Shown: positions 30,464-39,684 of the stretch, piece after piece
Layout: each line of letters begins with the position of its first letter
How positions within the stretch are numbered: the first letter of the stretch is position 1
Source: Pseudomonas putida
GTDB taxonomy: Bacteria; Pseudomonadota; Gammaproteobacteria; Pseudomonadales; Pseudomonadaceae
Length of the DNA stretch: 64,000 bases
NCBI RefSeq assembly: GCF_030159595.1
Contig: NZ_BSKJ01000002.1
Location: forward strand, 124,001 to 188,000
Reading direction: 5' to 3'
Notes under the pieces: model-generated
What the model was told of the DNA's origin: nothing
The model's database searches: none
The model's input: only the letters and a program-made list of their open reading frames with translations
Program-made: the position numbers and the translations under genes

Positions 30464-30628
30464 ATGAGCAAAAAGCCGAAAAAGCACGGCCCCAACAAGG
30501 CCAAGTCCCTCATCGCCCAACCGCTGTTCCGCTGCCGACAGGAACAACCGGAGAAGGGCAAAGGCAGCTACCGCCGCGAAGCCTTCCAATCGAGAGATTG
30601 GGAGGCTTCCTACTTTTTGGCCGCATGA
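30464..30628 (+). CDS. arfA: alternative ribosome-rescue factor ArfA
   Basis: 54 codons, ATG 30464 to TGA 30626-30628, with GGGAA eight bases upstream. The sequence contains the ArfA core: a basic start MSKKPKKHGPNKAK, IAQPLFRCRQ (compare E. coli HDPLFRQR), the KGKGSYRREAF block and the late DWEAS motif. ArfA binds the empty mRNA channel of stalled ribosomes and recruits RF2. A hairpin plus T run lies inside the last third of the frame, so much of the mRNA should end without a stop codon, as known for arfA. It sits between holA and a lytic transglycosylase gene. Confidence 0.88.
   Translation: MSKKPKKHGPNKAKSLIAQPLFRCRQEQPEKGKGSYRREAFQSRDWEASYFLAA
30578..30618 (+). terminator. terminator-like hairpin inside arfA
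   Basis: 30578-30591 pairs with 30596-30609 over 14 base pairs (one G-U) with a GAGA tetraloop, followed by CTACTTTTT (Ts at 30614-30618). The T run ends eight bases before the arfA stop. The stem could end transcription or serve as an RNase III site; either gives a nonstop arfA mRNA. Confidence 0.85.
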
Positions 30629-30688
30629 AAGCATCGCAAGCGCAGGCATGGTATGGTCGACACCTGACCTGCAATTCTGGATCTGTGC

Positions 30689-32005
30689 ATGCTCTTCCGT
30701 CTTCTTCCTCGTTGGGAAACCCGCCAGCTGATCGCGGCCTCCAGCTTCATCCTGCTTGTGGCCTGCGCGGAAAAACCCACCGCTGCCGACGCGCTGCCGC
30801 TGGCCCCTGCCCAACCCGCTCCAGTGGTAACCGTGCCCGGCGCGACGCCCGACGTCAGCACTGAAATCCAGCCCCTGCAAACCTTCGCCCAATGGCAGGC
30901 AGGCTTCCGCCAACAGGCCCTGCAAGCCGGGATTTCACCCAGCACCTTCGACCGCGCGTTCCTCGGCGTCACCCCTGACATGGACGTGATCAAGGCCGAC
31001 CGCAGCCAGCCGGAGTTCACCCGCCCGGTATGGGAATACCTCGAAGGCGCCCTGTCGCCCTTGCGTGTGCGCAACGGCAAGAAGCTGCTGGAGCAGAACG
31101 CTGAACTACTGACACGCATCGAACAACGCTACGGCGTGGACCGTCAGGTGCTGGTCGCGGTGTGGGGCATGGAAAGCAACTTCGGCCAGTACCAGGGCAA
31201 CAAGTCGGTGATCCGCTCACTGGCCACCCTGGCCTATGAAGGCCGCCGCCCGCAGTTCGCCCAGGACCAACTGATCGCCGCACTGCAGATCATCCAGCAC
31301 GGTGACATCCAGCCTGAAGCCATGCGCGGCTCGTGGGCCGGCGCCATGGGCCAGACCCAGTTCATCCCGACCACCTACAACACCCATGCCGTGGACTTTG
31401 ACGGCGATGGCCGTCGCGATATCTGGAACAGCACACCAGATGCCCTGGCCTCGACCGCGCACTACCTGCAGAGCTCGGGCTGGAAGCGTGGTCAGCCGTG
31501 GGGCTTCGAGGTACAGGTACCGGCTGGTTTCGATTTCTGGCAAGCCGATGGCGCGCTGCGCAAGCCGGTGAGCGAGTGGCTGGCGATGGGCGTGAAACTG
31601 CCTGCAGGCACGCAACTGCCCGCCAACAGCAACCAGTTGTCTGCCGCCCTGCTGCTGCCGGCGGGTGCGCGTGGGCCGGCGTTCCTGGTGCTGGACAACT
31701 TCCGCGCCATCCTCAAGTACAACAATTCGTCGTCCTACGCACTGGCGGTGAGCCTGCTGGGGGATCGTTTCAGTGGCTGGGGCTTCATTGCCGGCAGCTG
31801 GCCGAAAGAGGACCTACCGCTAAGCCGTAGCGAGCGCATGGAGTTGCAGAACTTGCTGAACAGCAACGGGCATGAGGCCGGGAATGCCGATGGCATCATC
31901 GGCGCCAATACCCGCAAGGCCATTCGCAATGCTCAGCAGGGGCTGGGGTGGCCGGCCGACGGGTATCCGACCCACAAGCTGCTTGAGAGCCTGCGTAACC
32001 AGTGA
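30689..32005 (+). CDS. lytic murein transglycosylase lipoprotein (MltB family with peptidoglycan-binding domain)
   Basis: 438 residues with a lipoprotein signal: hydrophobic IAASSFILLVAC, Cys26 as lipid site. An SLT_2/MltB catalytic domain spans about residues 65-360 (LVAVWGMESNFGQYQGN with the catalytic Glu, then SWAGAMGQTQFIPTTY). A C-terminal PG_binding_1 domain spans about 375-435 (LQNLLNSNGHEAGNADGIIGANT). It cuts glycan strands by forming 1,6-anhydroMurNAc. It is a paralogue of mltB at 37514 but is membrane-anchored and carries the extra binding domain. Confidence 0.9.
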   Translation: MLFRLLPRWETRQLIAASSFILLVACAEKPTAADALPLAPAQPAPVVTVPGATPDVSTEIQPLQTFAQWQAGFRQQALQAGISPSTFDRAFLGVTPDMDVIKADRSQPEFTRPVWEYLEGALSPLRVRNGKKLLEQNAELLTRIEQRYGVDRQVLVAVWGMESNFGQYQGNKSVIRSLATLAYEGRRPQFAQDQLIAALQIIQHGDIQPEAMRGSWAGAMGQTQFIPTTYNTHAVDFDGDGRRDIWNSTPDALASTAHYLQSSGWKRGQPWGFEVQVPAGFDFWQADGALRKPVSEWLAMGVKLPAGTQLPANSNQLSAALLLPAGARGPAFLVLDNFRAILKYNNSSSYALAVSLLGDRFSGWGFIAGSWPKEDLPLSRSERMELQNLLNSNGHEAGNADGIIGANTRKAIRNAQQGLGWPADGYPTHKLLESLRNQ

Positions 32006-32012
32006 GATCTTT

Positions 32013-32031
32013 GGGGCCGCGCAGCGGCCCC
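32013..32031. terminator. hairpin at a convergent gene end
   Basis: GGGGCCGC (32013-32020) pairs perfectly with GCGGCCCC (32024-32031) around a GCA loop between the convergent transglycosylase and ldcA genes. No T run on either side, so it is at best a weak bidirectional terminator. Confidence 0.45.
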
Positions 32032-32038
32032 GGCAATC

Positions 32039-32977
32039 TCAAACCTTGAACAGGTCCTGCTCCAACACCAGACTCTGCCGGTCACTGTCCAGCCTCACCC
32101 GCGCCCCCAACGGCAAGCACACATTCGGGTCACAGTGCCCACTGCGCCACCCCGCCAGCACCGGTATCCCCAGAGGCCCAAAGGTTTCCTCCAGCAACGG
32201 TGCAAGCGCCGCCGTGGTAATCCCGGCAAAATCCCCAACCAGCACGCCCTTAACCCCTTCCAGCTTGCCCGCCAGACGCAACTGGGTCAGCAGCCGGTCC
32301 ACCCGGTACAACGGCTCGTTGACGTCCTCGATAAACAAAATGCAGCCCTGTGTATCCAGTTCGGCCAGCGTCCCCATGGTCGCACCCAGCATCGACAGGT
32401 TGCCGCCCAGCAGCGGACCACTGGCCACACCCGCCAATACACTGCTCAAGGCATAGTCCGTCGGGTGCACGATCTGCTCGCCTGACCGCACATGCCCAGC
32501 CAGCTGCGCCAGCAACGACGACTCAGTTGGAGGCAACTTCGCCCCCAGAAGGTCGGCATTGAGCATCCCACCATGGAAGGTAACCAGCCCGCTATGCCGA
32601 TAGATCGCCGTGTGCAGTGCCGTGATATCGCTGTAACCGATCAGCGGCTTGGGATTACGCCGAATCAAGTCAAAATCGAGTCGGTCGAGCAGGCGCATGC
32701 TGCCGTAACCCCCGCGCATGCACAGGATGGCGTCGATGGCCGGATCGGCAAAGGCATCGTGCAAGTCTTGCAAGCGCTGCTGGTCCGACCCTGCCAGGTA
32801 ACCCTGTGCTTGAAGCGCACCCGGGTAGATTCGACAGCGGTAGCCGCGGTCAGCGAACCACTGGCTGACCTTGTGCGCATCCAGCCGCGCAGCGCCAGCC
32901 GGGGCGACAATGGCAAAGCAGGCATTACTCGGCAGCGCAGCTGGCAGGCAGGTTTCGAGGGGTTCGGCGCAATTCAT
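32039..32977 (-). CDS. ldcA: LD-carboxypeptidase (S66 family)
   Basis: 312 residues from the ATG at 32977 (AAGGAG upstream); an in-frame start at 33010 is less likely. LdcA trims the terminal D-Ala from tetrapeptides during murein recycling. The nucleophile region is LCMRGGYGSMRLLDRLD (Ser in GYGS). Catalytic Glu and His are expected in ILFIEDVNEPLYRVDR and the C-terminal GHCDPNVCLPLG. It fits the cell-wall theme of the next cluster but is a separate leftward gene after the lipA terminator. Confidence 0.9.
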   Translation of the reverse strand: MNCAEPLETCLPAALPSNACFAIVAPAGAARLDAHKVSQWFADRGYRCRIYPGALQAQGYLAGSDQQRLQDLHDAFADPAIDAILCMRGGYGSMRLLDRLDFDLIRRNPKPLIGYSDITALHTAIYRHSGLVTFHGGMLNADLLGAKLPPTESSLLAQLAGHVRSGEQIVHPTDYALSSVLAGVASGPLLGGNLSMLGATMGTLAELDTQGCILFIEDVNEPLYRVDRLLTQLRLAGKLEGVKGVLVGDFAGITTAALAPLLEETFGPLGIPVLAGWRSGHCDPNVCLPLGARVRLDSDRQSLVLEQDLFKV

Positions 32978-33006
32978 CGCGGCTCCTTGCAGCGCGTGGT
33001 ACACAA

Positions 33007-33045
33007 ACAAAAATGCCGATGCCGCCCTTCGGCGTGCATCGGCAT
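33007..33045 (-). terminator. Rho-independent terminator of lipA
   Basis: Read leftward, 33045-33036 (ATGCCGATGC) pairs with 33022-33013 over ten base pairs, with a nested CGCC/GGCG stem in the loop. It is followed by TTTTTG. It ends the long leftward cluster proA to lipA. Confidence 0.85.
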
Positions 33046-33064
33046 GTTCAACTCTGCGCGTGGC

Positions 33065-34081
33065 TCAGAGCTTGATCTTGGCTTCGTGAGCCTGCTGGTC
33101 AGCGTGGTACGAAGAACGCACCAGCGGGCCGGAGGCGACGTTCTTGAAGCCCATCTTGTAACCTTCCTCGGCGAACCAGGCGAAGGTGTCCGGGTGCACG
33201 AAACGCTGTACCGGCAAGTGGCTGCGCGACGGTTGCAGGTACTGGCCGAGGGTGAGCATGTCGATGTCATGCTCGCGCATGCGGTGCATCACTTCGATCA
33301 CTTCCTCGTCGGTCTCGCCCAGGCCGAGCATCAGGCCCGACTTGGTCGGTACATGCGGCACCATCTGCTTGAACTTCTGCAACAGGTCCAGCGACCAGTC
33401 GTAGTCCGAACCCGGACGCGCGGCCTTGTACAGGCGCGGTACGGTTTCGAGGTTGTGGTTGAACACATCCGGCGGCTCTTGCGCAGTGATTTCCAGCGCA
33501 ACGTCCATACGGCCACGGTAGTCCGGCACCAGGGTTTCCAGCTGCACGCCCGGCGACAGCGCACGGATTTCGCGGATGCAGTCGGCAAAGTGCTGGGCAC
33601 CGCCATCACGCAGGTCGTCGCGGTCCACCGAGGTGATCACCACATACTTCAGGCGCAGGTCAGCAATGGCGACAGCCAGGTTTTTCGGCTCGTCCAGGTC
33701 CAGCGGCTTCGGCCGGCCATGGCCAACGTCACAGAACGGGCAACGACGGGTGCAGATGTCACCCATGATCATGAAGGTGGCAGTACCACCGGAGAAGCAC
33801 TCGCCCAGGTTCGGGCAGGAGGCCTCTTCGCACACGCTGTGCAGCTTGTGCTTGCGCAGCAGTTGCTTGATGCGGTCGACCTCGGGCGATACCGGAATAC
33901 GCACACGAATCCAGTCAGGCTTCTTCGGCAGCTCGTCGGTAGGGATGATCTTTACCGGGATGCGCGCGACTTTGTCGGCGCCACGCAGTTTAACCCCAGC
34001 TTCCACCTTCTTCGGCGCTTGGCGCGGGGTGACATCCTGGGTAGGTATCAGGTTCGGCACGGCTTCTTGCACAGTTGTCAT
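33065..34081 (-). CDS. lipA: lipoyl synthase
   Basis: 338 residues. LipA inserts two sulfurs into octanoyl chains to make lipoate. The auxiliary 4Fe-4S cysteines are Cys84, Cys89 and Cys95 ([12 protein letters not shown]). The radical-SAM cluster is Cys110, Cys114 and Cys117 (CTRRCPFC). The C-terminal [10 protein letters not shown] includes the conserved RSSY serine. Two bases separate it from lipB upstream. It is the last gene of the leftward cluster. Confidence 0.97.
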   Translation of the reverse strand: MTTVQEAVPNLIPTQDVTPRQAPKKVEAGVKLRGADKVARIPVKIIPTDELPKKPDWIRVRIPVSPEVDRIKQLLRKHKLHSVCEEASCPNLGECFSGGTATFMIMGDICTRRCPFCDVGHGRPKPLDLDEPKNLAVAIADLRLKYVVITSVDRDDLRDGGAQHFADCIREIRALSPGVQLETLVPDYRGRMDVALEITAQEPPDVFNHNLETVPRLYKAARPGSDYDWSLDLLQKFKQMVPHVPTKSGLMLGLGETDEEVIEVMHRMREHDIDMLTLGQYLQPSRSHLPVQRFVHPDTFAWFAEEGYKMGFKNVASGPLVRSSYHADQQAHEAKIKL

Positions 34082-34083
34082 AT

Positions 34084-34731
34084 TCAGTCGATTCCGCCCG
34101 TGAGGGTCGTCTGCTCAGCGTAGTCGAGGTGCTTGACCAGCTGTCCGCGCAGCCTTGTCCTGACCTCGTCGAGTTCGATCGGGCCTGCCAGATCGCGCAG
34201 CTGGGTCATGGCCAGCCCCGCATAGCCGCAGGGGTTGATTCGGCGGAATGGCGCAAGGTCCATGTCCACGTTCAGGGCAAGGCCATGGAACGAACGGCCG
34301 TTGCGAATTCGCAGGCCGAGGGAGGCGATTTTCGCTCCATCGACATAGACGCCCGGGGCATCGGGCTTGGCCGATGCCTGCACGTCGTAACTGGCGAGCA
34401 GGTCGACCAGCGACTGCTCGATACGGCTGACCAGCTCGCGCACACCAAAGCCCAGTCGGCGTACATCCAGCAGCAGGTAGGCCACCAACTGCCCGGGGCC
34501 ATGGTAGGTCACCTGGCCGCCGCGGTCGGTCTGCACCACCCGGATGTCGCCCGGCACCAGCAGGTGCTCGGCCTTGCCGGCCTGGCCCTGGGTGAAGACC
34601 GCGGGGTGCTCGACCAGCCAGATTTCATCCTGACTGTCCGGGCTGCGCTGCTCGGTGAAGCGACGCATGGCCTCCAGCACCGGTTCGTAGGGCTGCAGGC
34701 CAAGCTCGCGAAAACCGAGGCAGGCGGACAT
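34084..34731 (-). CDS. lipB: octanoyl transferase
   Basis: 215 residues. LipB moves octanoate from ACP to lipoyl domains; LipA then adds sulfur. The nucleotide-like pocket [15 protein letters not shown] spans about residues 71-85. The catalytic Lys134 is in [11 protein letters not shown], and the acyl-carrying Cys168 is in INPCGYAGL. Its start overlaps the ybeD stop by one base (TGATG), and lipA follows after two bases, so translation is coupled across ybeD-lipB-lipA. Confidence 0.96.
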   Translation of the reverse strand: MSACLGFRELGLQPYEPVLEAMRRFTEQRSPDSQDEIWLVEHPAVFTQGQAGKAEHLLVPGDIRVVQTDRGGQVTYHGPGQLVAYLLLDVRRLGFGVRELVSRIEQSLVDLLASYDVQASAKPDAPGVYVDGAKIASLGLRIRNGRSFHGLALNVDMDLAPFRRINPCGYAGLAMTQLRDLAGPIELDEVRTRLRGQLVKHLDYAEQTTLTGGID

Positions 34732-35006
34732 CAGAGCACCATTTTCACGATGCCGGTAGCACGCAGGGCGCTGTTGATATCGTGCAGCTGGTTCTCGCTT
34801 TCGGCAATGATGTGCAATTGCACGGTGGTGTACTTGCCTTCCTTGCTCTGGCGCTCGGCCAGGGTGGAAAGGTCAACCTTGGCGTGCTTGCTGAGGATCT
34901 CGATCACGGTGTCCTTGAAGCCGACAACGGTATCGCCGATTACCTTGATCGGGTAATCGTCGCAAGGGAACTCGATTTTATGCGACTTGACGTCTGGTTC
35001 GCTCAT
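34731..35006 (-). CDS. ybeD: DUF493 protein YbeD
   Basis: 91 residues of the YbeD/DUF493 family, whose ACT-like fold resembles the regulatory domain of some dehydrogenases. The core [22 protein letters not shown] is the family signature. It is found next to lipB across gammaproteobacteria and has been proposed to regulate lipoate synthesis; direct proof is thin. It overlaps lipB by one base and follows dacA after 73 bases with a hairpin. Confidence 0.9.
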   Translation of the reverse strand: MSEPDVKSHKIEFPCDDYPIKVIGDTVVGFKDTVIEILSKHAKVDLSTLAERQSKEGKYTTVQLHIIAESENQLHDINSALRATGIVKMVL

Positions 35007-35042
35007 GGCGGAAACGGCCTCGTAAGCCGTGGCAACAACAAC

Positions 35043-35065
35043 GCCCCCGCGAGATACGCGGGGGC
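35043..35065 (-). terminator. hairpin between dacA and ybeD
   Basis: GCCCCCGCG (35043-35051) pairs perfectly with CGCGGGGGC (35057-35065). Leftward it is followed by GTTGTTGTTG rather than a clean T run, so it is a weak terminator or attenuator that would lower ybeD-lipB-lipA readthrough. Confidence 0.5.
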
Positions 35066-35079
35066 ATGCCGGTCACGTG

Positions 35080-36240
35080 TCAGTTGAACAAGCCATAGAA
35101 GAATAGACGGATGCTATCCCACATACGGCGGAAGAAACCACCTTCCTCGACGCCATCGAGGGCGATCAGGTCGGCGCTGTGAACCACTTTCTCGTCCAGT
35201 TTGACTTCCACTTTGCCGATCACGTCACCTTTGGCGATAGGTGCGGTGAGCTGCGGGTTCATGGTCATCGAAGCCTGCAGGCGCTTCAATTGGCCTTTAG
35301 GCATAGTCATGGTCAGGTCGTCGGCCAGGCCAGCCTTGATCTGGCTGGTGGCGCCCTTCCAGACCGGAGCCTGGGTCAGCTCGGTGCCCTTCTGGTAGAA
35401 GGTCTGGGTTTCGAAGAAGCGGAAGCCATAGGTCAGCAGCTTCTGGGTCTCGGCAGCACGCGACTGCTCGCTGTTGGTACCGAACACCACGGCGATCAGG
35501 CGCTGGCCGTCGCGAACAGCCGACGCCACCATGCAGTAACCGGCTTCGTCGGTGTGGCCGGTTTTCAGGCCGTCGACGGTCTTGTCACGCCACAGCAGCA
35601 GGTTGCGGTTTGGCTGCTTGATGTTGTTCCAGAAGAATTCTTTCTGCGAATAGATGGCGTAGTGGGCCGGGTCGACGGTGATGATCGCACGGGCCAGGGT
35701 CGCCATGTCATGTGCCGACGAGTAGTGCTCGGGGTTCGGCAGGCCGGTCGGGTTCATGAAGTGGCTGTTGGTCATGCCCAGGTCGGCAGCCGTCTTGTTC
35801 ATCATGTCGGCGAAGGCATCTTCGCTGCCGGCGATGTGCTCGGACAGGGCGACCGAGGCGTCGTTGCCGGACTGGATGATGATGCCGTGCAGCAGGTCGC
35901 TGACAGTTACCTGGCTGCCGACCTTGATGAACATGCGCGAACCGCCGGTACGCCAGGCGTTTTCGCTGACGGTAACCGGGTCGTTCTCACCGATCTGGCC
36001 GCGGCGGATGTCCAGGGTGGCGATGTAGGCGGTCATCAGCTTGGTCAGGCTGGCTGGCGGCAGACGCTCGTCACCGTTGTTCTCGACCAGCACGTTGCCG
36101 CTGGACGCGTCCATGAGTACATAGGACTTGGCTGCCAGTTGCGGTGGCGCCGGCGTCATCTGCTCAGCCGCGAAGGCGGCAGGCGTGATCATCAGCAGTA
36201 CAGGCAGGCAAAGTCGTTTGGCAAGGTTGGTGATGTTCAT
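35080..36240 (-). CDS. dacA: D-alanyl-D-alanine carboxypeptidase (PBP5/6 type)
   Basis: 386 residues from the ATG at 36240, where a signal peptide (about 24 residues, ending AAFAAE) begins. DacA removes the fifth D-Ala from pentapeptides. The serine-DD-peptidase motifs are intact: SLTK (Ser64, Lys67), SGN (124-126) and KTG (226-228). The C-terminus ends with an amphipathic anchor (RRMWDSIRLFFYGLFN). It lies downstream of rlpA across a REP pair, so it may have its own promoter. Confidence 0.95.
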   Translation of the reverse strand: MNITNLAKRLCLPVLLMITPAAFAAEQMTPAPPQLAAKSYVLMDASSGNVLVENNGDERLPPASLTKLMTAYIATLDIRRGQIGENDPVTVSENAWRTGGSRMFIKVGSQVTVSDLLHGIIIQSGNDASVALSEHIAGSEDAFADMMNKTAADLGMTNSHFMNPTGLPNPEHYSSAHDMATLARAIITVDPAHYAIYSQKEFFWNNIKQPNRNLLLWRDKTVDGLKTGHTDEAGYCMVASAVRDGQRLIAVVFGTNSEQSRAAETQKLLTYGFRFFETQTFYQKGTELTQAPVWKGATSQIKAGLADDLTMTMPKGQLKRLQASMTMNPQLTAPIAKGDVIGKVEVKLDEKVVHSADLIALDGVEEGGFFRRMWDSIRLFFYGLFN

Positions 36241-36430
36241 CCGTCTCTCGAAAATCGCTAATGGTCTGAGATGTTCCCTGGGCAAGATCGTGTGCCCAGC
36301 GCCAGTCAGTCTAGTTTTATGGCCGTTGGCCTGGCCCGCGAACGTGCGGCTTTATGTCGCTGCGGGCAAAAGCCGTCATTGTACATGGCCGCGCCCGGCA
36401 ATTCATGACAAAACCGACAGTTTGGTGTTG

Positions 36431-36504
36431 CCTTCTTCGCGGGTAAACCCGCTCCCACAGTGGTATGCAAAACCCTGTGGGAGCGGGTTTACCCGCGAAG
36501 AAGG
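36431..36504. repeat. inverted REP pair between dacA and rlpA
   Basis: Arms 36431-36460 and 36475-36504 are inverted copies with core TTCGCGGGTAAACCCG, separated by 14 bases. The pair lies in the 272-base dacA-rlpA gap. Leftward readthrough from rlpA would form a long hairpin here. Confidence 0.85.
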
Positions 36505-36512
36505 CGACGCGG

Positions 36513-37514
36513 TCAGTCTGCTGTGACCAGCTTGGCCTGCCCCAAGTTCGCCAGGCGGATGCTGTCTTGTGCCTGCTGGATCTCGCCTTGGCTGCCGATC
36601 GGCCCCAGGCGCACGCGGTGCAGGGTCTGCTGGTTACGCACGATCGAGCTGATGAACACCGGCGCATTGACCATGGTGCTGAGTTTGGAGCGCAGCAGCT
36701 CGGCGGCGTCCGGGTTGGCAAAGGCGCCTACCTGCAGGAAGCTACCACCATTGCCAGCAGGCACGTTGTTACCCCCCACCTGCACCGGCACCACTGGCGC
36801 CGCATGCTGCTGTGCCGGGGGGGTCCATTGCTCGACACGCCCGGTACTGGCCGGGATCGCCTGGGTCTGGGCCACCTGCGGCTCTTTCAGCACCATCGGC
36901 GGCGTCTGGCCACGCTGGGCCCACCACTGCTGCGGGTCAATGCCCTCGACGCGCACATGCGCGGTGCCGGTCTCGGCATAACCGAGCTTTTTCGCCGCCG
37001 CGTAGGACAGGTCGATGATGCGGTCGGAATAGAACGGGCCACGGTCGTTCACCCGCAGGATCACGCTGCGGCCGTTGGCCAGGTTGGTCACCCGCACATA
37101 GGCTGGCAGCGGCAGCGTCTTGTGCGCTGCGCTCATGCCGTAAAGGTCATACAGCTCGCCGTTGGCGGTGTTCTGGCCGTGGAACTTGGTGCCGTACCAC
37201 GACGCGGTGCCCTCGGCGCGGTAATTGCGCGAGTCCTGCATCGGGTAGTAGGTCTTGCCCAGTACCGTGTACGGGTTGGCCTTGTAGTTACCCGTGTGCA
37301 CGGTCGGCGTGGCGTCGGGGATCTTGTTCACATCCACGTCCCACCACGGCGCGCCGTCCTTGTGCGCCCGGTTAATGTCCAGGCCCGGCTGGGTACGCAC
37401 AACGTTACCACTGCTTTGCTGGGCCGGGCGATTGGAAGAGCAGCTGGCCAGCACCACGCCAACGGCGAGGCAGGTGAGCAGCTTGAAAGAATTGGCAGAG
37501 ATGATTGCGCGCAT
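36513..37514 (-). CDS. rlpA: rare lipoprotein A, SPOR-domain lytic transglycosylase
   Basis: 333 residues. A lipobox LASC places the lipid Cys at about residue 25. A double-psi beta-barrel domain spans about residues 95-190 (GTASWYGTKFHGQNTANGELYDLYGMSAAHKTLPLPAYVRVTNL read in parts), with catalytic Asp and the HKTLPLP motif. A C-terminal SPOR domain covers about 255-330. RlpA of P. aeruginosa acts on denuded glycan at the septum. Its start overlaps the mltB stop by one base (TAATG). Confidence 0.93.
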   Translation of the reverse strand: MRAIISANSFKLLTCLAVGVVLASCSSNRPAQQSSGNVVRTQPGLDINRAHKDGAPWWDVDVNKIPDATPTVHTGNYKANPYTVLGKTYYPMQDSRNYRAEGTASWYGTKFHGQNTANGELYDLYGMSAAHKTLPLPAYVRVTNLANGRSVILRVNDRGPFYSDRIIDLSYAAAKKLGYAETGTAHVRVEGIDPQQWWAQRGQTPPMVLKEPQVAQTQAIPASTGRVEQWTPPAQQHAAPVVPVQVGGNNVPAGNGGSFLQVGAFANPDAAELLRSKLSTMVNAPVFISSIVRNQQTLHRVRLGPIGSQGEIQQAQDSIRLANLGQAKLVTAD

Positions 37515-38524
37515 TACTTGACGCCCCGTACTTGAACCAGCTGTTCCGCAAGCTGATGCACCGCCATGGCATACATCACGCTGCGGTTGTAGCGCGTGAT
37601 CGCGTAGAAGTTCTTCAGCCCCACCCAGTACTCGGGGCCATTGTCACCCTCAAGGCGGAAGGCGGTAACTGGCAGATCATCGCGCAGCGAATCATGAACC
37701 GACCAGCCGAGCGCGCGCAACTCCCCGACGGTTTTCACCGGCTCGATGCCGGTGGTCAGGCCTTCGTCAGCACGCGCGCCCTCCACCCAGGCGCGGCTGA
37801 CCACACCCCCACCGGCCACCCAGCCATGGCGCTTGAAGTAGCTGGCAACACTGCCGATAGCATCATCCGGGTTGTTCCAGATGTTGATATGGCCGTCGCC
37901 GTCGAAGTCCACCGCGAAGTTACGGAAGCTGCTCGGCATGAACTGCGGCAGGCCCATGGCGCCGGCGTAGGAGCCTTTGAGCGTGAGCGGGTCGAGCTGT
38001 TCATCGCGGGCCAGCAACAGGAACTCACGCAGCTCCTTGCGGAAGAATTCGGCGCGTGGCGGGTAGTCGAAACCCAGGGTCGACAAGGCATCGATCACCC
38101 GGTAGTTGCCGGTGTTACGGCCAAAGAACGTTTCCACACCGATGATGGCGACGATGTACTGTGCCGGCACGCCGTATTCCTGCTCGGCACGGGCCAATAC
38201 CGCCTCGTGCTGGCGCCAGAAGTCCACGCCACGGGCGATGCGCGCGTCGGTGAGGAACATCGGCCGGTAGTCCTTCCACGGCTTGACCCGTTCGGCCGGG
38301 CGCGAGATCGCGTCGAGGATCGACTGCTTTCGCTGCACGTCAGCGAACACGCCCATCAGCTGCTCAGGGGCAAACCCATAGTCACGGCTCATTTCGCCGA
38401 CAAACTGGGCCACCTGCGGCGAGCCTTGGTAATCGCCGGCATGGGCCAGCTGTACAGCGCCGAACAGGCCCACCGCGCCGATCCACGGCGCACAACGGGC
38501 AGCCCAGTTACGCACTGCTTGCAT
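37514..38524 (-). CDS. mltB: lytic murein transglycosylase B
   Basis: 336 residues from the ATG at 38524 (AAGGTG nine bases upstream; a GTG four codons earlier is an alternative). A signal sequence ends near AHA (residue 29) with no lipobox, so the enzyme is likely periplasmic, as P. aeruginosa SltB1. The SLT_2 domain shows VAIIGVETFFGRNTGN with the catalytic Glu, and SYAGAMGLPQFMPSSFRNFAVD. Part of mrdA-rodA-mltB-rlpA, with rodA 17 bases upstream. Confidence 0.93.
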   Translation of the reverse strand: MQAVRNWAARCAPWIGAVGLFGAVQLAHAGDYQGSPQVAQFVGEMSRDYGFAPEQLMGVFADVQRKQSILDAISRPAERVKPWKDYRPMFLTDARIARGVDFWRQHEAVLARAEQEYGVPAQYIVAIIGVETFFGRNTGNYRVIDALSTLGFDYPPRAEFFRKELREFLLLARDEQLDPLTLKGSYAGAMGLPQFMPSSFRNFAVDFDGDGHINIWNNPDDAIGSVASYFKRHGWVAGGGVVSRAWVEGARADEGLTTGIEPVKTVGELRALGWSVHDSLRDDLPVTAFRLEGDNGPEYWVGLKNFYAITRYNRSVMYAMAVHQLAEQLVQVRGVK

Positions 38525-38541
38525 GAAATTCTTCACCTTAT

Positions 38542-39684
38542 TCAAACCTGTGCGATCCATTTGCGGTGCGTGTGGATCGACATCAGAACGCCAAACGCTG
38601 ACAACAGCGTCACCAACGATGTTCCGCCATAGCTGATAAACGGCAGCGGCACGCCCACTACGGGGAGAAGGCCGCTGACCATTCCGATATTGACGAACAC
38701 GTATACAAAAAAGGTCATGGTCAGGCTGCCCGCGAGCAGCTTGCCGAACAGGGTCTGCGCCTGGGCTGTGATCATCAGGCCACGGCCGATCAGCAGCAGG
38801 TACACGATCAACAACAGGCAAATGCCGACCAGGCCGAATTCCTCGCCCAGCACAGCGATGATGAAGTCGGTGTGGCTCTCTGGCAAAAAGTCCAGGTGCG
38901 ACTGGGTGCCAAGCAGCCAGCCCTTGCCGAACACCCCGCCCGAGCCGATTGCGGCCTTGGACTGGATGATGTTCCAGCCCGTGCCCAGCGGGTCGCTTTC
39001 CGGGTCGAGGAAGGTCAGCACCCGCTGCTTCTGGTAGTCGTGCATGACGAAGAACCACATCGCCACCGCCACCGGCACCGCCGCCGCCAGCACGCTGAGA
39101 ATCCAACGCCAGCGCAGGCCCCCCATGAACAGCACGAAGGCACCGGAAGCGAGGATGAGCAGCGCCGTGCCCAGGTCGGGCTGGCGCACGATCAATATGA
39201 ACGGCACGCCGATCAGCACCAGGCTGATGGCCACATGCTTCAGATGCGGCGGCAAGGTGCGCTTGGACAGGTACCAGGCGATGGTCGCCGGCATGATGAT
39301 CTTCATGAATTCCGAGGGCTGGAAGCGGATCACCCCGGGGATGTTGATCCAGCGCGTGGCGCCCATGGCGTTGTGGCCCATCACGTCCACCACCACCAGC
39401 AACAGCACCCCGGTCAGGTAGGCCAGCGGCACCCAGCGCGCCATGAAGCGCGGTTCCAGCTGGGCGATGACGAACATCGACACCAGGCCGATGCCGAACG
39501 AGGTGGCCTGCTTGAGCAGCAGGTCCCAGTTCTTGCCACTGGCCGAATAGAGCACGAACAGGCTGCCAGCCGCGAGGGTCAGCAGAATGACCAGCAAGGG
39601 GCCGTCGATATGGATGCGCTGCAGAAAGCTGGCGCGCCGACGCATCACATCCTCACTGGAGAGCATGCGATCGAAATTGTTCAT
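38542..39684 (-). CDS. rodA: peptidoglycan glycosyltransferase RodA
   Basis: 380 residues from the ATG at 39684; a GTG immediately upstream (39687) would add one residue. This SEDS polymerase has about ten membrane segments and acts with PBP2 to build lateral wall. Conserved parts include NIPGVIRFQPSEFMK, RQPDLGTALLILASG and the large loop WNIIQSKAAIGSGGVFGKGW with LPESHTDFIIAVLGEEFG. The start overlaps the mrdA stop by one base (TGATG), so the pair is translationally coupled. Confidence 0.96.
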   Translation of the reverse strand: MNNFDRMLSSEDVMRRRASFLQRIHIDGPLLVILLTLAAGSLFVLYSASGKNWDLLLKQATSFGIGLVSMFVIAQLEPRFMARWVPLAYLTGVLLLVVVDVMGHNAMGATRWINIPGVIRFQPSEFMKIIMPATIAWYLSKRTLPPHLKHVAISLVLIGVPFILIVRQPDLGTALLILASGAFVLFMGGLRWRWILSVLAAAVPVAVAMWFFVMHDYQKQRVLTFLDPESDPLGTGWNIIQSKAAIGSGGVFGKGWLLGTQSHLDFLPESHTDFIIAVLGEEFGLVGICLLLIVYLLLIGRGLMITAQAQTLFGKLLAGSLTMTFFVYVFVNIGMVSGLLPVVGVPLPFISYGGTSLVTLLSAFGVLMSIHTHRKWIAQV

